From an uncultured Bacillota bacterium (lineage in GTDB: Bacteria; Bacillota_I; Bacilli_A; RFN20; CAG-826): DNA of 22,528 nt. The notes beneath the pieces are model-generated. The model saw only the letters and a list, made by a program, of their open reading frames with translations. It was not told where the DNA came from and did not search any database. This document shows, in pieces, positions 8,142 through 15,856 of this stretch. The translations under genes and the position numbers were made by a program. Within the stretch, counting starts at the first letter, position 1. Each line of letters opens with the position of its first letter. The stretch spans positions 1 through 22,528 of the forward strand of contig CAMORJ010000012.1 in assembly GCA_946623775.1 (NCBI GenBank), read 5' to 3'.

Positions 8142-8172
8142 GTGCGCGTCCACATGGAAGGAGCCGATGGCT

Positions 8173-9828
8173 ATGGCGACGAATGAAGATTTGGCGGAAT
8201 TGCTGTTCCCCGATGTAACTAAGACGATTGAAGATCTCGAGAGGGAATATCCTCTTCGCAATTTGCCTGAGGGAGCGCAGGTCACCCGTTTCGCCCCGTC
8301 CCCCACCGGATTCCTCCACACCGGTTCGCTTTTCACCTCGATGATCAGCTACACCTACGCCAAACAAAGCGGGGGCGTGTATTACTTCCGCTTGGAGGAT
8401 ACCGACACCAAACGCACCATCGAAGGAAGCGGCGAGCTCTTGATTGAGCAGCTGAAGCAATTCGGAATCATCGCCGACGAAGGCTATACCCCCGATGGCG
8501 ATATCGGCGCCTATGGGCCGTATCAGCAATCCAAGAGGAAAGACATCTACCGCACCGTCATCAAAGAGCTTGTTCGCCGCGGCAGGGCCTATCCCGATTT
8601 CTGCACTCCAGAGGATTTGGATGCCATCCGCGCCATTCAGGAAGCCAAAAAGGAATTGCCTGGCTATTACGGCGTCTATGCCCGCGACCGCAATTTGACC
8701 GCCGATGAGAGAATCGAAAGAATCAAGGCAGGCGTGCCTTATGTCATCCGCTTCTATTCCCTTGGCGACCATGAGCGCAAAGTCAAATTCAACGACGCCA
8801 TCCGCGGCGAAATCGAATTGCAGGACAACGATACCGATGTCGTTATCCTGAAGTCCGATGGCCTTCCGACCTATCACTTCGCCCACGTTTGCGACGACCA
8901 TTTCATGAGGACCACCTGCATCACCCGCGGAGAGGAGTGGATCCCTTCCACGCCGATCCATTTGGATATGTTCCGCGCCCTCGGCTGGAAGCCTCCGAAG
9001 TACGCCCACATCCCATCCATCATGAAATTGGATAACGGCAACAGGAGGAAATTGTCCAAGCGCAAAGATCCGGAAGCGGCGGTGAGCTACTTCTTGGACG
9101 AAGGCTATCCGACCGAATCGCTCCTCGTTTATCTTATGTCGATCGCCAATTCCAACTTCGAGGAATGGTCCATCACCACGAAGACCTTCGATCTGTCTAA
9201 GTTCAAATTCTCTTTGAAGAAAATGTCCTTCGACGGCGCTCTCTTCGATCAGGACAAACTCAATTACTTCTCCAAGGAGATCATCGTCCGCATCCCCATC
9301 GATGAGCTTTATGACAGGGTCGTGGCCTTTGCTAAGGCCCATGATGAATTCTTATTGCAGAGAATCCAAAGCAATCCCGAGTTCTTCAAGAAGGCCATCA
9401 ACATCGATAGGGACAAACCCAATCCAAGAAAAGACTTCGCTAAATATAAGGATATATATCCGCGCATCAGATTCTTCTACGCCGACGAATGGGAGAAGAT
9501 GGTCGAATCCCTTCCCTTCCGCGACACGCTCCGCCCCTATGTCAAAGAGCTGCTTCTGGACTTCAAGGACAAGATGCTGCTCGGCGTCGACGAGAGCACT
9601 TGGTGGAACAGCGTCAAGGAAATCGGCGAGGCCCATGGCTTTGCCTCTTCCAACAAGGATTTCAAACTCAACCCAGAGAAATACCATGGATCGGTCAGCG
9701 ATTGCGCCGAAGTCCTCCGCGTCGCCATCACCGGAACCGACCAATCCCCAAGCCTCCATGCCGTCCTTGAGATTTTGGGCAAGGAAGAGGTTTGCCGCCG
9801 CTTAGAGGAAATCGCGAAGAAATTCTAA
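8173..9828 (+). CDS. gltX: Glutamate--tRNA ligase
   Basis: Charges tRNA-Glu with glutamate in the cytoplasm (class I synthetase). Signatures are FAPSPTGFLHTGS, the HIGH box in the form HTGS starting at His49, and the KMSKS loop as KLSKR at 293-297, with LEDTDTKR and a GEEW motif between. At about 551 aa it is longer than the common 480-500-aa form because of N- and C-terminal extensions. The start is ambiguous between ATG 8167 and ATG 8173: the Shine-Dalgarno GGAAGGAG (8156-8163) is 3 nt from the first and 9 nt from the second, so I prefer 8173. ATG 8140 overlaps the -10 box. It is followed 53 nt later by a gene for one of its own substrates, tRNA-Glu(CTC). Confidence 0.95.
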   Translation: MATNEDLAELLFPDVTKTIEDLEREYPLRNLPEGAQVTRFAPSPTGFLHTGSLFTSMISYTYAKQSGGVYYFRLEDTDTKRTIEGSGELLIEQLKQFGIIADEGYTPDGDIGAYGPYQQSKRKDIYRTVIKELVRRGRAYPDFCTPEDLDAIRAIQEAKKELPGYYGVYARDRNLTADERIERIKAGVPYVIRFYSLGDHERKVKFNDAIRGEIELQDNDTDVVILKSDGLPTYHFAHVCDDHFMRTTCITRGEEWIPSTPIHLDMFRALGWKPPKYAHIPSIMKLDNGNRRKLSKRKDPEAAVSYFLDEGYPTESLLVYLMSIANSNFEEWSITTKTFDLSKFKFSLKKMSFDGALFDQDKLNYFSKEIIVRIPIDELYDRVVAFAKAHDEFLLQRIQSNPEFFKKAINIDRDKPNPRKDFAKYKDIYPRIRFFYADEWEKMVESLPFRDTLRPYVKELLLDFKDKMLLGVDESTWWNSVKEIGEAHGFASSNKDFKLNPEKYHGSVSDCAEVLRVAITGTDQSPSLHAVLEILGKEEVCRRLEEIAKKF

Positions 9829-9836
9829 GATTTCCC

Positions 9837-9865
9837 TTGCAGGAGCCCTGCCTGCGTGATTTAAT
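9837..9865 (+). promoter_or_regulatory. Possible promoter of tRNA-Glu(CTC)
   Basis: TTGCAG (9837-9842), 17-bp spacer, TTTAAT (9860-9865), 16 nt before the tRNA. Read-through from gltX is the alternative. Confidence 0.5.
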
Positions 9866-9881
9866 AAGTCTCGCCCGAAAT

Positions 9882-9956
9882 GGCCCCATGGTCAATCGGT
9901 TAAGACGGAACCCTCTCAAGGTTCAATGACTGGTTCGACTCCAGTTGGGGTCACCA
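9882..9956 (+). tRNA. tRNA-Glu(CTC)
   Basis: Acceptor GGCCCCA/TGGGGTC (one G-T), discriminator A, encoded CCA. Anticodon stem GAACC/GGTTC with loop CTCTCAA; anticodon CTC at 9915-9917. T loop TTCGACT. Confidence 0.95.
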
Positions 9957-9969
9957 AATTGGGCAAATC

Positions 9970-9999
9970 ACTCCGAATCGCAAGGTTCGGAGTTTTTCA
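9970..9999 (+). terminator. Intrinsic terminator after tRNA-Glu(CTC)
   Basis: ACTCCGAA (9970-9977), 8-nt loop, TTCGGAGT (9986-9993), then ttttc. Confidence 0.85.
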
Positions 10000-10078
10000 T
10001 TGCCCCATTAATCGATACACCTCCTCGCTCTTTTTGCTTTCCAAAGAAAAGAAATGTGTCTTTGATGTTTGGGTTAGG

Positions 10079-10084
10079 TACAAT
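10079..10084 (+). promoter_or_regulatory. -10-like box directly before the lipid kinase start
   Basis: TACAAT ends 7 nt before the ATG at 10092. No clear -35 at 16-18 bp. It would give a leaderless mRNA. Confidence 0.45.
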
Positions 10085-10091
10085 AGTGTGG

Positions 10092-10955
10092 ATGAAAGCG
10101 TTGATGATCCTTTCCAGCCAATCTGGAAGGCATATGAGCCAGAAGAAAATAGAGAAAGTGAAAAAAGAGCTTTCGGAATCTTTTGAGCAGCTCGACGTCT
10201 ACCGCATCTCCGATATGGCGGAAGCGGAGGAGTACGCCAGAAGCAAAGTCAGCGAATACGATGTGTATCTGATTTCCGGAGGCGATGGGACATTCCATCA
10301 TATCGTCAACGCCATCGCCCCAATGGATAACCTGCCAATCCTTGGCTATATCCAATCCGGAACGATATGCGATGTCGGAAGGTTCCTGGGGGTAAAAAGG
10401 AAATCACGCGCATTGAGGATCATCAAAGAAGGCTATTGCGATGAATTCGATCTGATGAAAGTCAACGACGCCTATGCTTTGTATATGACTGCCGTTGGCG
10501 CCTTCAGCGACATCTCTTATAAAACAAGCAGAAGAGCCATCCGGGCGTTTGGCCGCTTGGCATATTATTTCCGCGCTGTGTTCGAGGCCTTCCGCCCGCG
10601 GAAAACGAAGGCTAGCGTCAGGATAGGGGAGAATGAATTCGAACACACGTCCCCGTTCTTTATGATTCTTAACGGACCATATGTCGGAGGCTTCAAGGTC
10701 AATGGCCGTTCCAGCCAAAACGATGGCCTTGCAGAATACTTCGATACCACTCCCAGCCTATTCAACGGATTGGTCCATTATTTCTTCCATTACAAGATCA
10801 ATCGCGTGCCCTCTTCCTCATTTGTTATCCAGACAGAAAAACCAATGCCATGGAGCTTAGATGGGGAAATGCGCTTTGTTTCCGATAAAGCGGAAATCGA
10901 GATTCTGCACAGAAAACTTCGCGTTTTCACGCAAAAACCCCATAAAAATTCATAA
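10092..10955 (+). CDS. Diacylglycerol kinase family (YegS/DagK-like) lipid kinase
   Basis: Probable ATP-dependent lipid kinase at the inner face of the membrane; in Gram-positives such enzymes return diacylglycerol from lipoteichoic acid synthesis to phospholipid. The 287-aa length fits the family. It opens with MKALMILSSQSGR (family KALLIxNPxSGxx), has the nucleotide-binding GGDGT at 63-67, then SGTICD at 89-94 where the family has PxGTxND, and SLDGE near the C-terminus (family NxDGE). The Asn-to-Cys change in the GTxND motif and Gln-Ser in place of the usual Pro are unusual, so the substrate may differ. Start chosen by domain alignment; in-frame ATGs as far as 9945 would run through the tRNA and its terminator. 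No Shine-Dalgarno is present, and a -10-like box lies 7 nt before the ATG. Confidence 0.85.
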   Translation: MKALMILSSQSGRHMSQKKIEKVKKELSESFEQLDVYRISDMAEAEEYARSKVSEYDVYLISGGDGTFHHIVNAIAPMDNLPILGYIQSGTICDVGRFLGVKRKSRALRIIKEGYCDEFDLMKVNDAYALYMTAVGAFSDISYKTSRRAIRAFGRLAYYFRAVFEAFRPRKTKASVRIGENEFEHTSPFFMILNGPYVGGFKVNGRSSQNDGLAEYFDTTPSLFNGLVHYFFHYKINRVPSSSFVIQTEKPMPWSLDGEMRFVSDKAEIEILHRKLRVFTQKPHKNS

Positions 10956-10991
10956 ACAATTCAGAATTGCGGTGTTTTCGACTTGAAATGC

Positions 10992-11020
10992 TTTTCATTT
11001 CAATGAAAAAGAAATAAACT
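10992..11020 (+). promoter_or_regulatory. Possible promoter of the 751-aa membrane protein gene
   Basis: TTTTCA (10992-10997), 17-bp spacer, TAAACT (11015-11020), followed by a GGAGGG Shine-Dalgarno. The -35 match is weak. Confidence 0.4.
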
Positions 11021-11047
11021 TTAGATACCATTTCCGGAGGGAACCCC

Positions 11048-13303
11048 ATGAAAAAGTCGATTACTCTATTGTCGATTCTAGGGATTGTTTTCTATGCGGC
11101 GGGTCTCGTCCTGTTTTTCTTCCTGCCTGCATTGACCAACAATCTGATGAATTTCGACACTGCGAAATTGCTCGATTTTGCAACGATCCAATCCTCTCTA
11201 GTCAAACTGTTTGACTTCAGCTCGATTGGCATTTACCAAATCGCCGGCCTATCTCTTATCGGCGTATGCGGATTGCTGCTCATTGCCCATATCATTGTCT
11301 TGATCGTCAAGAAGCATCCGCTTGCCTTGCTCGTCTCGCTTGCTTGGCTCGTCGGCTCGGTCGCGTTATTGATCGCGTTCATCGTTATGTGGACGCCTGA
11401 GATGTTCGCTTCCTCTGCCGCGCTTGCCCAACTTCAAGCGGTGGAAGGCTACCAGAACGCTCCGTATATCTACTTCGTCATCGGCGTCTTCAACGGCATG
11501 ACCGATACCCTCCGCGTCTTGTGGATGGTCATCGCCTTCATGCCACCGGTCCTAGTCCTTGTCGGATTCGTCCTCTTGCTCATCGCCCTTATCCAGAACA
11601 TGCGTTACCTTGGCTCCTTGGTCAGGGATAGCAAGAAGCCCGAAGAATATGATGCCTCTGGCCTCGACAGCGTGGTCGTGGTCCACGAAGACGAAGTCCC
11701 CGCTACCCAGGAAGGCGCTATGAGCCTCGGCCAGGAAATCGCCGAGAAGAAGAATCCCGCCGCCGCCCAGCAAGGCGCGGCCCCTGCGGGCTATGCTCCC
11801 GCCGCTGCCGAAGCGGAATACGGCGGCATTGCCACTCCGCGCGGCTCCTCCAACCAAGCGTTCACCGGACCTTTCCTTGTCCAATATATAAATACCTACG
11901 CCCCTGAGCGCTCCGCACCCGCGGAAGAGCCTAGACATAGCCGCGGCGAAGTCCCTCTATCCGAAATCCAAGGTGCCATCACCGGCGAAAAGCCTTTGAC
12001 CGCCGAAGACATCCGCAAGATCGTCCGCGAAGAGCTCGAAGGCGAAAAGAAGCCTGCTCAGCCCGTCATCGTCACCGTTCCTAGCCCAGTGGCCAAACCA
12101 GCGGTGGAAGAAGAAAAACACCTCACCGCCGATGAAGTCCGCGCCATCTTCGCCGCCGAGCTTCAGAACGCCCTTGGCTCTGACCAAGATATCCTTGTCG
12201 AGCCGGAAGAACCCGCTGCCCTAAGCGCAGAGGAAATCCGCTCCATCATCGCCAACGAGTTGGCTGCTGCTCGCCAAGAGCCCGTCGCCGAACAAGCGGC
12301 GGAAGAACCGGCCGCCATTTCCGAAGCCGATGTCCGCGACGTCATCCGCCAAGAACTCCTTGCCTTCCGCGAATCCGAAGAAGAAAAGGCGCGTCAAAGG
12401 GAAGAGGAAGCAAAGCGTCAGGCCGAAGAAGAGGCCAAACGCCAAGCCGAAATCGAAGAAGCCAAGCGCAAAGCGGTGGAAGAGGCCCTAGGCGAGCAAA
12501 AGCCTGCTGAGCCCGCCCCTGCATCCTTGACCCCCGAAGAGATCCGCCAAATCATCGCGGACGAATTCGCTCGTCAGGCAAAGCCCGAACCCGAAGAAAA
12601 ACCCGCGTTTGACCCTGAGGCCATCCGCGAATTGCTCCGCGAAGAGCTCGCCGCTGCTAAGCCAATCGCCGCTGAGCAGCCAGCTCCTGTGACCGTCATT
12701 GTTAAGCAGCCCGAGGCCGAACCCGAGCCGAAACCCGAACCGGTCATTGTCGTCGCGCCGCAGCCCAAGCCTGCGCCGAATCCGGCCCCGGCCCCTGTGG
12801 TCGTCGCTCCGGCAGAGCCCGCGGAAGAAGCGGCTGAAGAAGGCGGAAACAAAATCATCCGCATCCCGTTCCCGACCCGCATGGTCGAAGCCGAAGACGA
12901 GATGAAGGCCAACTATAACGAGTTGAAGTCCGAGATCCTCTCCTATGGCGTCAAGTCCCGCGTCTCCAATTCCGGCGACACCTTCCGCCTCCATAAGGTC
13001 ACCTTCGTCAAGATCACCATCGCCGGCAAGTCCTTGAAACTCTACTTCGCCCTTGATCCAGCGGATTATGCCAATACCACCTTGCCGATCCAGGATGCTT
13101 CCCACAAGAACATCTACCGCGAGATCCCCTTGGTCTTCAAAGTCAAATCCGAGCTATCCATGCGCCGCGCAAAACAGCTTATCGCCGATGTCATGGAACG
13201 CCATGGATTGGAGCAAGGCCGCGTTGAGCTTCGCGATTACACCGAATCCCTCCGCGACTACAAAGCCGCCGGAACCCGCGAAGACGAAGACGACGAAGAT
13301 TAA
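11048..13303 (+). CDS. Four-helix membrane protein with repeated helical motif and conserved C-terminal domain
   Basis: A 751-aa protein not assigned to a named family. Visible parts are four membrane helices (about 6-28, 64-86, 90-113 and 155-183), a cytoplasmic region rich in Ala, Glu, Pro and Lys, and a folded C-terminal domain (about 601-735) with R-I-P-F-P-T-R, YNELKSEILSYGVKSRVSNS, LHKVTFVKITIAGKSLKLYF and ALDPADY. The charged region carries six copies of a motif of the form (L/I/F)-(S/T/D)-x-(E/D)-(E/D/A)-(I/V)-R-x-(I/L/V)-(I/V/F/L)-x-x-E-(L/F), near residues 316, 359, 391, 424, 494 and 520, each probably a short amphipathic helix, with a highly charged Glu/Lys/Arg/Gln helix after the fourth. 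Pro-rich linkers follow. I recognise the C-terminal pattern as one seen in other Bacillota proteins but can give no function. GGAGGG precedes the ATG. A scaffold or envelope-to-cytoplasm tether is only a guess. Confidence 0.85.
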   Translation: MKKSITLLSILGIVFYAAGLVLFFFLPALTNNLMNFDTAKLLDFATIQSSLVKLFDFSSIGIYQIAGLSLIGVCGLLLIAHIIVLIVKKHPLALLVSLAWLVGSVALLIAFIVMWTPEMFASSAALAQLQAVEGYQNAPYIYFVIGVFNGMTDTLRVLWMVIAFMPPVLVLVGFVLLLIALIQNMRYLGSLVRDSKKPEEYDASGLDSVVVVHEDEVPATQEGAMSLGQEIAEKKNPAAAQQGAAPAGYAPAAAEAEYGGIATPRGSSNQAFTGPFLVQYINTYAPERSAPAEEPRHSRGEVPLSEIQGAITGEKPLTAEDIRKIVREELEGEKKPAQPVIVTVPSPVAKPAVEEEKHLTADEVRAIFAAELQNALGSDQDILVEPEEPAALSAEEIRSIIANELAAARQEPVAEQAAEEPAAISEADVRDVIRQELLAFRESEEEKARQREEEAKRQAEEEAKRQAEIEEAKRKAVEEALGEQKPAEPAPASLTPEEIRQIIADEFARQAKPEPEEKPAFDPEAIRELLREELAAAKPIAAEQPAPVTVIVKQPEAEPEPKPEPVIVVAPQPKPAPNPAPAPVVVAPAEPAEEAAEEGGNKIIRIPFPTRMVEAEDEMKANYNELKSEILSYGVKSRVSNSGDTFRLHKVTFVKITIAGKSLKLYFALDPADYANTTLPIQDASHKNIYREIPLVFKVKSELSMRRAKQLIADVMERHGLEQGRVELRDYTESLRDYKAAGTREDEDDED

Positions 13304-13306
13304 AAT

Positions 13307-13398
13307 CCCAGCCCTCTATTCTAGACCAGCCCACGCTGGTCTTTTTTATCAAAATATGCGATACGTGTATCGATATTTGAGTTGAATAGAGGGCTGGG
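13307..13398. repeat. 15-bp perfect inverted repeat enclosing a terminator
   Basis: CCCAGCCCTCTATTC at 13307-13321 is the exact reverse complement of 13384-13398, with 62 nt between the arms. The outer stem is followed by ATTTTTT, so it may itself act as a terminator. A further hairpin, GGCATTTTT/AAAAATGCC (13398-13406 with 13410-13418), overlaps its tail. Confidence 0.75.
13323..13348 (+). terminator. Intrinsic terminator after the 751-aa protein gene
   Basis: AGACCAGC (13323-13330), CCAC loop, GCTGGTCT (13335-13342), T run to 13347. Confidence 0.85.
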
Positions 13399-13465
13399 GC
13401 ATTTTTTGGAAAAATGCCATTAAACCGGTTGTCCATCAACACAAGGCCAAAAAGGGTGGGAAATT

Positions 13466-13474
13466 TGATATAAT
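13466..13474 (+). promoter_or_regulatory. Extended -10 promoter of the CNNM operon
   Basis: TGATATAAT (TGn plus a perfect TATAAT). No convincing -35, as is usual for extended -10 promoters. The leader is roughly 55 nt. Confidence 0.6.
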
Positions 13475-13479
13475 CAATT

Positions 13480-13528
13480 CCGCCGATATTTCAGGCGCCC
13501 CTGCATAGCAGGAAGAGAGAGGAGGCGG
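13480..13528 (+). promoter_or_regulatory. Structured leader of the CNNM operon
   Basis: CAGG (13492-13495) and GCAGG (13508-13512) compete for the shared CCTG(C) at 13500-13504, and CCGCC (13480-13484) can pair with GGCGG (13524-13528), which overlaps the Shine-Dalgarno GGAGG at 13521-13525. Short stems; a regulatory role is only a possibility. Confidence 0.3.
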
Positions 13529-13535
13529 TGGTCAA

Positions 13536-14561
13536 TTGGACCCTACTAGTTGGCTCTACATCGGAATACTTGTTTTTTGCATTGCGATGTGCGGCTTCTA
13601 TAGCTCCACTGAGACCGCGTTCGCCTGCCTTAGCAAATACAAATTCAAGGCTAAGGCCGAAAAGGGCGAGCGCACCGCCAGACTCATCGTCGCTTTATAC
13701 GAACACTTCGATAGCACGTTGATCACGGTTTTGATTGGCAACAACGTTTTCGCCATCCTCATTTCCGTTTTCTCAACCCGCTTATTCTTAGGCATCCTTT
13801 CCCCATATATTTCAGAGACATGGATTTCCATCATCGCCTCCGTCTCGCTGTCTATTTTGACGTTCATCTTCGGCGACACCATCCCGAAATTCCTTGGCAA
13901 AGCGATACCGGACAGAATCGTGCGGATAAACCTTTATCCGATGCTTCTTTTCACCACGCTTTTCTATCCGCTTTCCCTGTTCTTCCGCTTCATCTCCTTC
14001 TTGGCTAAGAAGATGGTCCGCGCCTCCGACGCGCCGGATATAACGGAAGAGGAGTTTGCTTCCGCCGTTGAGGAAAGCGAGGAGATGGGCCTTCTTGAGG
14101 AGAATGAATCCGATATCATTCAGGCAACGCTCGACTTCGACGACACCAAGGTCGCGGAGGTTTTGACGCCTTTGAACAAGATGGTCATGATCGACCTTTC
14201 CGGGCTCACAACCGATAAGCTATTGGACTTTTTGAAGAAAACCGACTATTCCCGCATCCCCGTTTATTACAAAACCAGGAAGCACATCGTCGGCGTTTTG
14301 GTGGTCAAGAATTACCTGAGCGCCTATTTCCAGGACCCGCGCATTTCCTATATGTCCTGCTTGCAGAAGCCGGTATTCGTGTCCCCGAGCGTCAAAATCG
14401 ATGACCTTGTAGGAATCTTCAGGGAACGCCATTCGCAGATCGCGATCGTCGCGAAAAAGGACAATGTCCTTGGCATGGTCACGATGGAAGACGTCTTGGA
14501 AGAACTCGTCGGCGAAATCGATGAGCTTGAAGAGCCCGTCGCAGGAAGGGGGAAAGCATGA
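13536..14561 (+). CDS. CNNM/CorC-family transporter, short form
   Basis: A 341-aa membrane protein of the CNNM/HlyC-CorC family, linked to Mg2+ (or Na+/divalent cation) transport. The DUF21 transmembrane domain (about 5-180) opens with the family's small-residue/STETAFACLS motif in helix 1 and has FGDTIPKFLGK, the conserved G-E/D-x-x-P-K motif. A CBS pair follows (about 205-330: LTPLNKMVMIDL to MVTMEDVLEELVGEI). The C-terminal CorC_HlyC domain present in most family members is absent: the protein ends shortly after the second CBS. The start is TTG at 13536, 10 nt behind GGAGG; no in-frame ATG fits helix 1. The stop overlaps the next start (ATGA), so the two transporters are translationally coupled. 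Confidence 0.88.
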   Translation: MDPTSWLYIGILVFCIAMCGFYSSTETAFACLSKYKFKAKAEKGERTARLIVALYEHFDSTLITVLIGNNVFAILISVFSTRLFLGILSPYISETWISIIASVSLSILTFIFGDTIPKFLGKAIPDRIVRINLYPMLLFTTLFYPLSLFFRFISFLAKKMVRASDAPDITEEEFASAVEESEEMGLLEENESDIIQATLDFDDTKVAEVLTPLNKMVMIDLSGLTTDKLLDFLKKTDYSRIPVYYKTRKHIVGVLVVKNYLSAYFQDPRISYMSCLQKPVFVSPSVKIDDLVGIFRERHSQIAIVAKKDNVLGMVTMEDVLEELVGEIDELEEPVAGRGKA

Positions 14562-15856
14562 TGAGGCTTTCTTCCTATTTCTACTTGGCCGCGATAGTGG
14601 TGCTGCTTCTGTTCTCGACCTTCTTCTCCGCATCCGATATGGCGTTTTCGGTTGCCCCAAAGCGCAAATTGGAGCGCGAAGCGAAAGCGGGGGACAAGCG
14701 TTCCGCCAGGGCGCTTCGCTTTGCGGAAGGCTATGAAGAGACCATCACGACGTTGCTCTTCGGCAATTCATTGGTCAACATCCTCGCTTCCTCTTTGGGC
14801 ACCGTTTTCGCGATCAACCTCGCCATCGACAACGGCTTCGATGAGAATGTGACTTCGACGATAGTCTCCGCTTCGATGCTTCTCATCATATTGACCTTTG
14901 GGGAAATCGTTCCCAAGGCCATCGCCAGGAACCGCAGCTACCACGTTGCTAGGTTCGCCGCGCCGGTCGTAAGCCTATCGCAGATCATCTTCTTCCCCAT
15001 CGTCAAGGTGACCACGGCATTCGCGAAATTCCTCACCAAGCCGATCATCAAACGCCACGAAGTCGACGAAAGCATGTCCGACGAGGAATTGGCGTTGATG
15101 GTGGAAGAACTGGAAGAAGGGGATGTCATCGACGAAGACTCCTCCGAACTTATCGCGAATTCCATCGAATTCAAAGACACCTGCGCCTACCAAATCATGA
15201 CGCCGCGCGTGAAGATGGAAGGGATCGAATGGGGCACGAACCTCGCCAAATTCGTTACTTCCAACGGATCGTTCCATCATTCCCGCATCCCCGTCTACAA
15301 AGACGATAAGGACCACGTGGTCGGATACATCTCCATCAAAGCGCTGCTGCGTCAGATGCTAAGCGAATCCAAGCCATCCATCGAAAAACTGCTTCTCCCC
15401 ATCACCCCAGTGCCCAGGACGATGGAGATCTCTTCCGTTTTGGCCTTAATGAAGAAGACGCGCCATCACATCGTTTTGGTCGTCGACGAATACGGCGGGA
15501 CCGAAGGCATTTTGACTTTGGAAGATATCCTAGAGGAACTGGTAGGCGATATGTGGGACGAATCGGAGCAAGTCAAACCCGACATCATCAAAGGGAAAGC
15601 CCGCAACCATTATCTGGCTTTGGGAAGCGCGAATATCGAGGATGTGTTCGATTATTTCGATTTGGATGACGATATCCTGGACCAGGATTATTCCACCTTG
15701 TCCGGCTGGATCAACGATAAGCTAGGCCGCTTCGCCGAAGAGGGCGATCATTTCAAAATGGGGAAATACGATTTCGTCGTGCTGAAAGCGGATCAATTCA
15801 CGACCAAAGAAGTGGAAATCATCTATCATCCAAGAAGGAAAGTCAGCGAAGACTGA
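14558..15856 (+). CDS. CNNM/CorC-family transporter, full length
   Basis: A 432-aa paralog of the preceding gene. DUF21 domain (about 6-190, with SASDMAFSVAPKRK and FGEIVPKAIARN), CBS pair (about 205-335, beginning MTPRVKMEGI and ending GGTEGILTLEDILEELVGD), and a complete CorC_HlyC domain (about 345-428). The first helix reads FFSASDMAF where the partner has FYSSTETAF. The start is ATG 14558, overlapping the upstream stop by 4 nt; an adjacent ATG at 14561 is equally possible. Co-translation and the missing C-terminal domain in the partner suggest a heterodimer; family members are dimers, but the hetero-pairing is inference. The last 14 nt overlap the convergent guanylate-kinase-like gene. 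Confidence 0.9.
   Translation: MMRLSSYFYLAAIVVLLLFSTFFSASDMAFSVAPKRKLEREAKAGDKRSARALRFAEGYEETITTLLFGNSLVNILASSLGTVFAINLAIDNGFDENVTSTIVSASMLLIILTFGEIVPKAIARNRSYHVARFAAPVVSLSQIIFFPIVKVTTAFAKFLTKPIIKRHEVDESMSDEELALMVEELEEGDVIDEDSSELIANSIEFKDTCAYQIMTPRVKMEGIEWGTNLAKFVTSNGSFHHSRIPVYKDDKDHVVGYISIKALLRQMLSESKPSIEKLLLPITPVPRTMEISSVLALMKKTRHHIVLVVDEYGGTEGILTLEDILEELVGDMWDESEQVKPDIIKGKARNHYLALGSANIEDVFDYFDLDDDILDQDYSTLSGWINDKLGRFAEEGDHFKMGKYDFVVLKADQFTTKEVEIIYHPRRKVSED

Noticed and set aside
8140..8172. gltX start at ATG 8140
   Set aside because: The ATG overlaps the TATAAT box and has no Shine-Dalgarno; GGAAGGAG lies downstream.
8098..9342. Open frame of 414 codons on the minus strand, opposite gltX
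   Set aside because: Shadow of gltX; the sense strand carries the synthetase motifs.
9945..10091. Extended N-terminus of the lipid kinase
   Set aside because: It would translate the tRNA-Glu 3' end and its terminator; the family's N-terminal motif begins at 10092.
10956..11000. Terminator after the lipid kinase
   Set aside because: The CAATT/AATTG stem is only 5 bp and the following sequence is not a proper T run.
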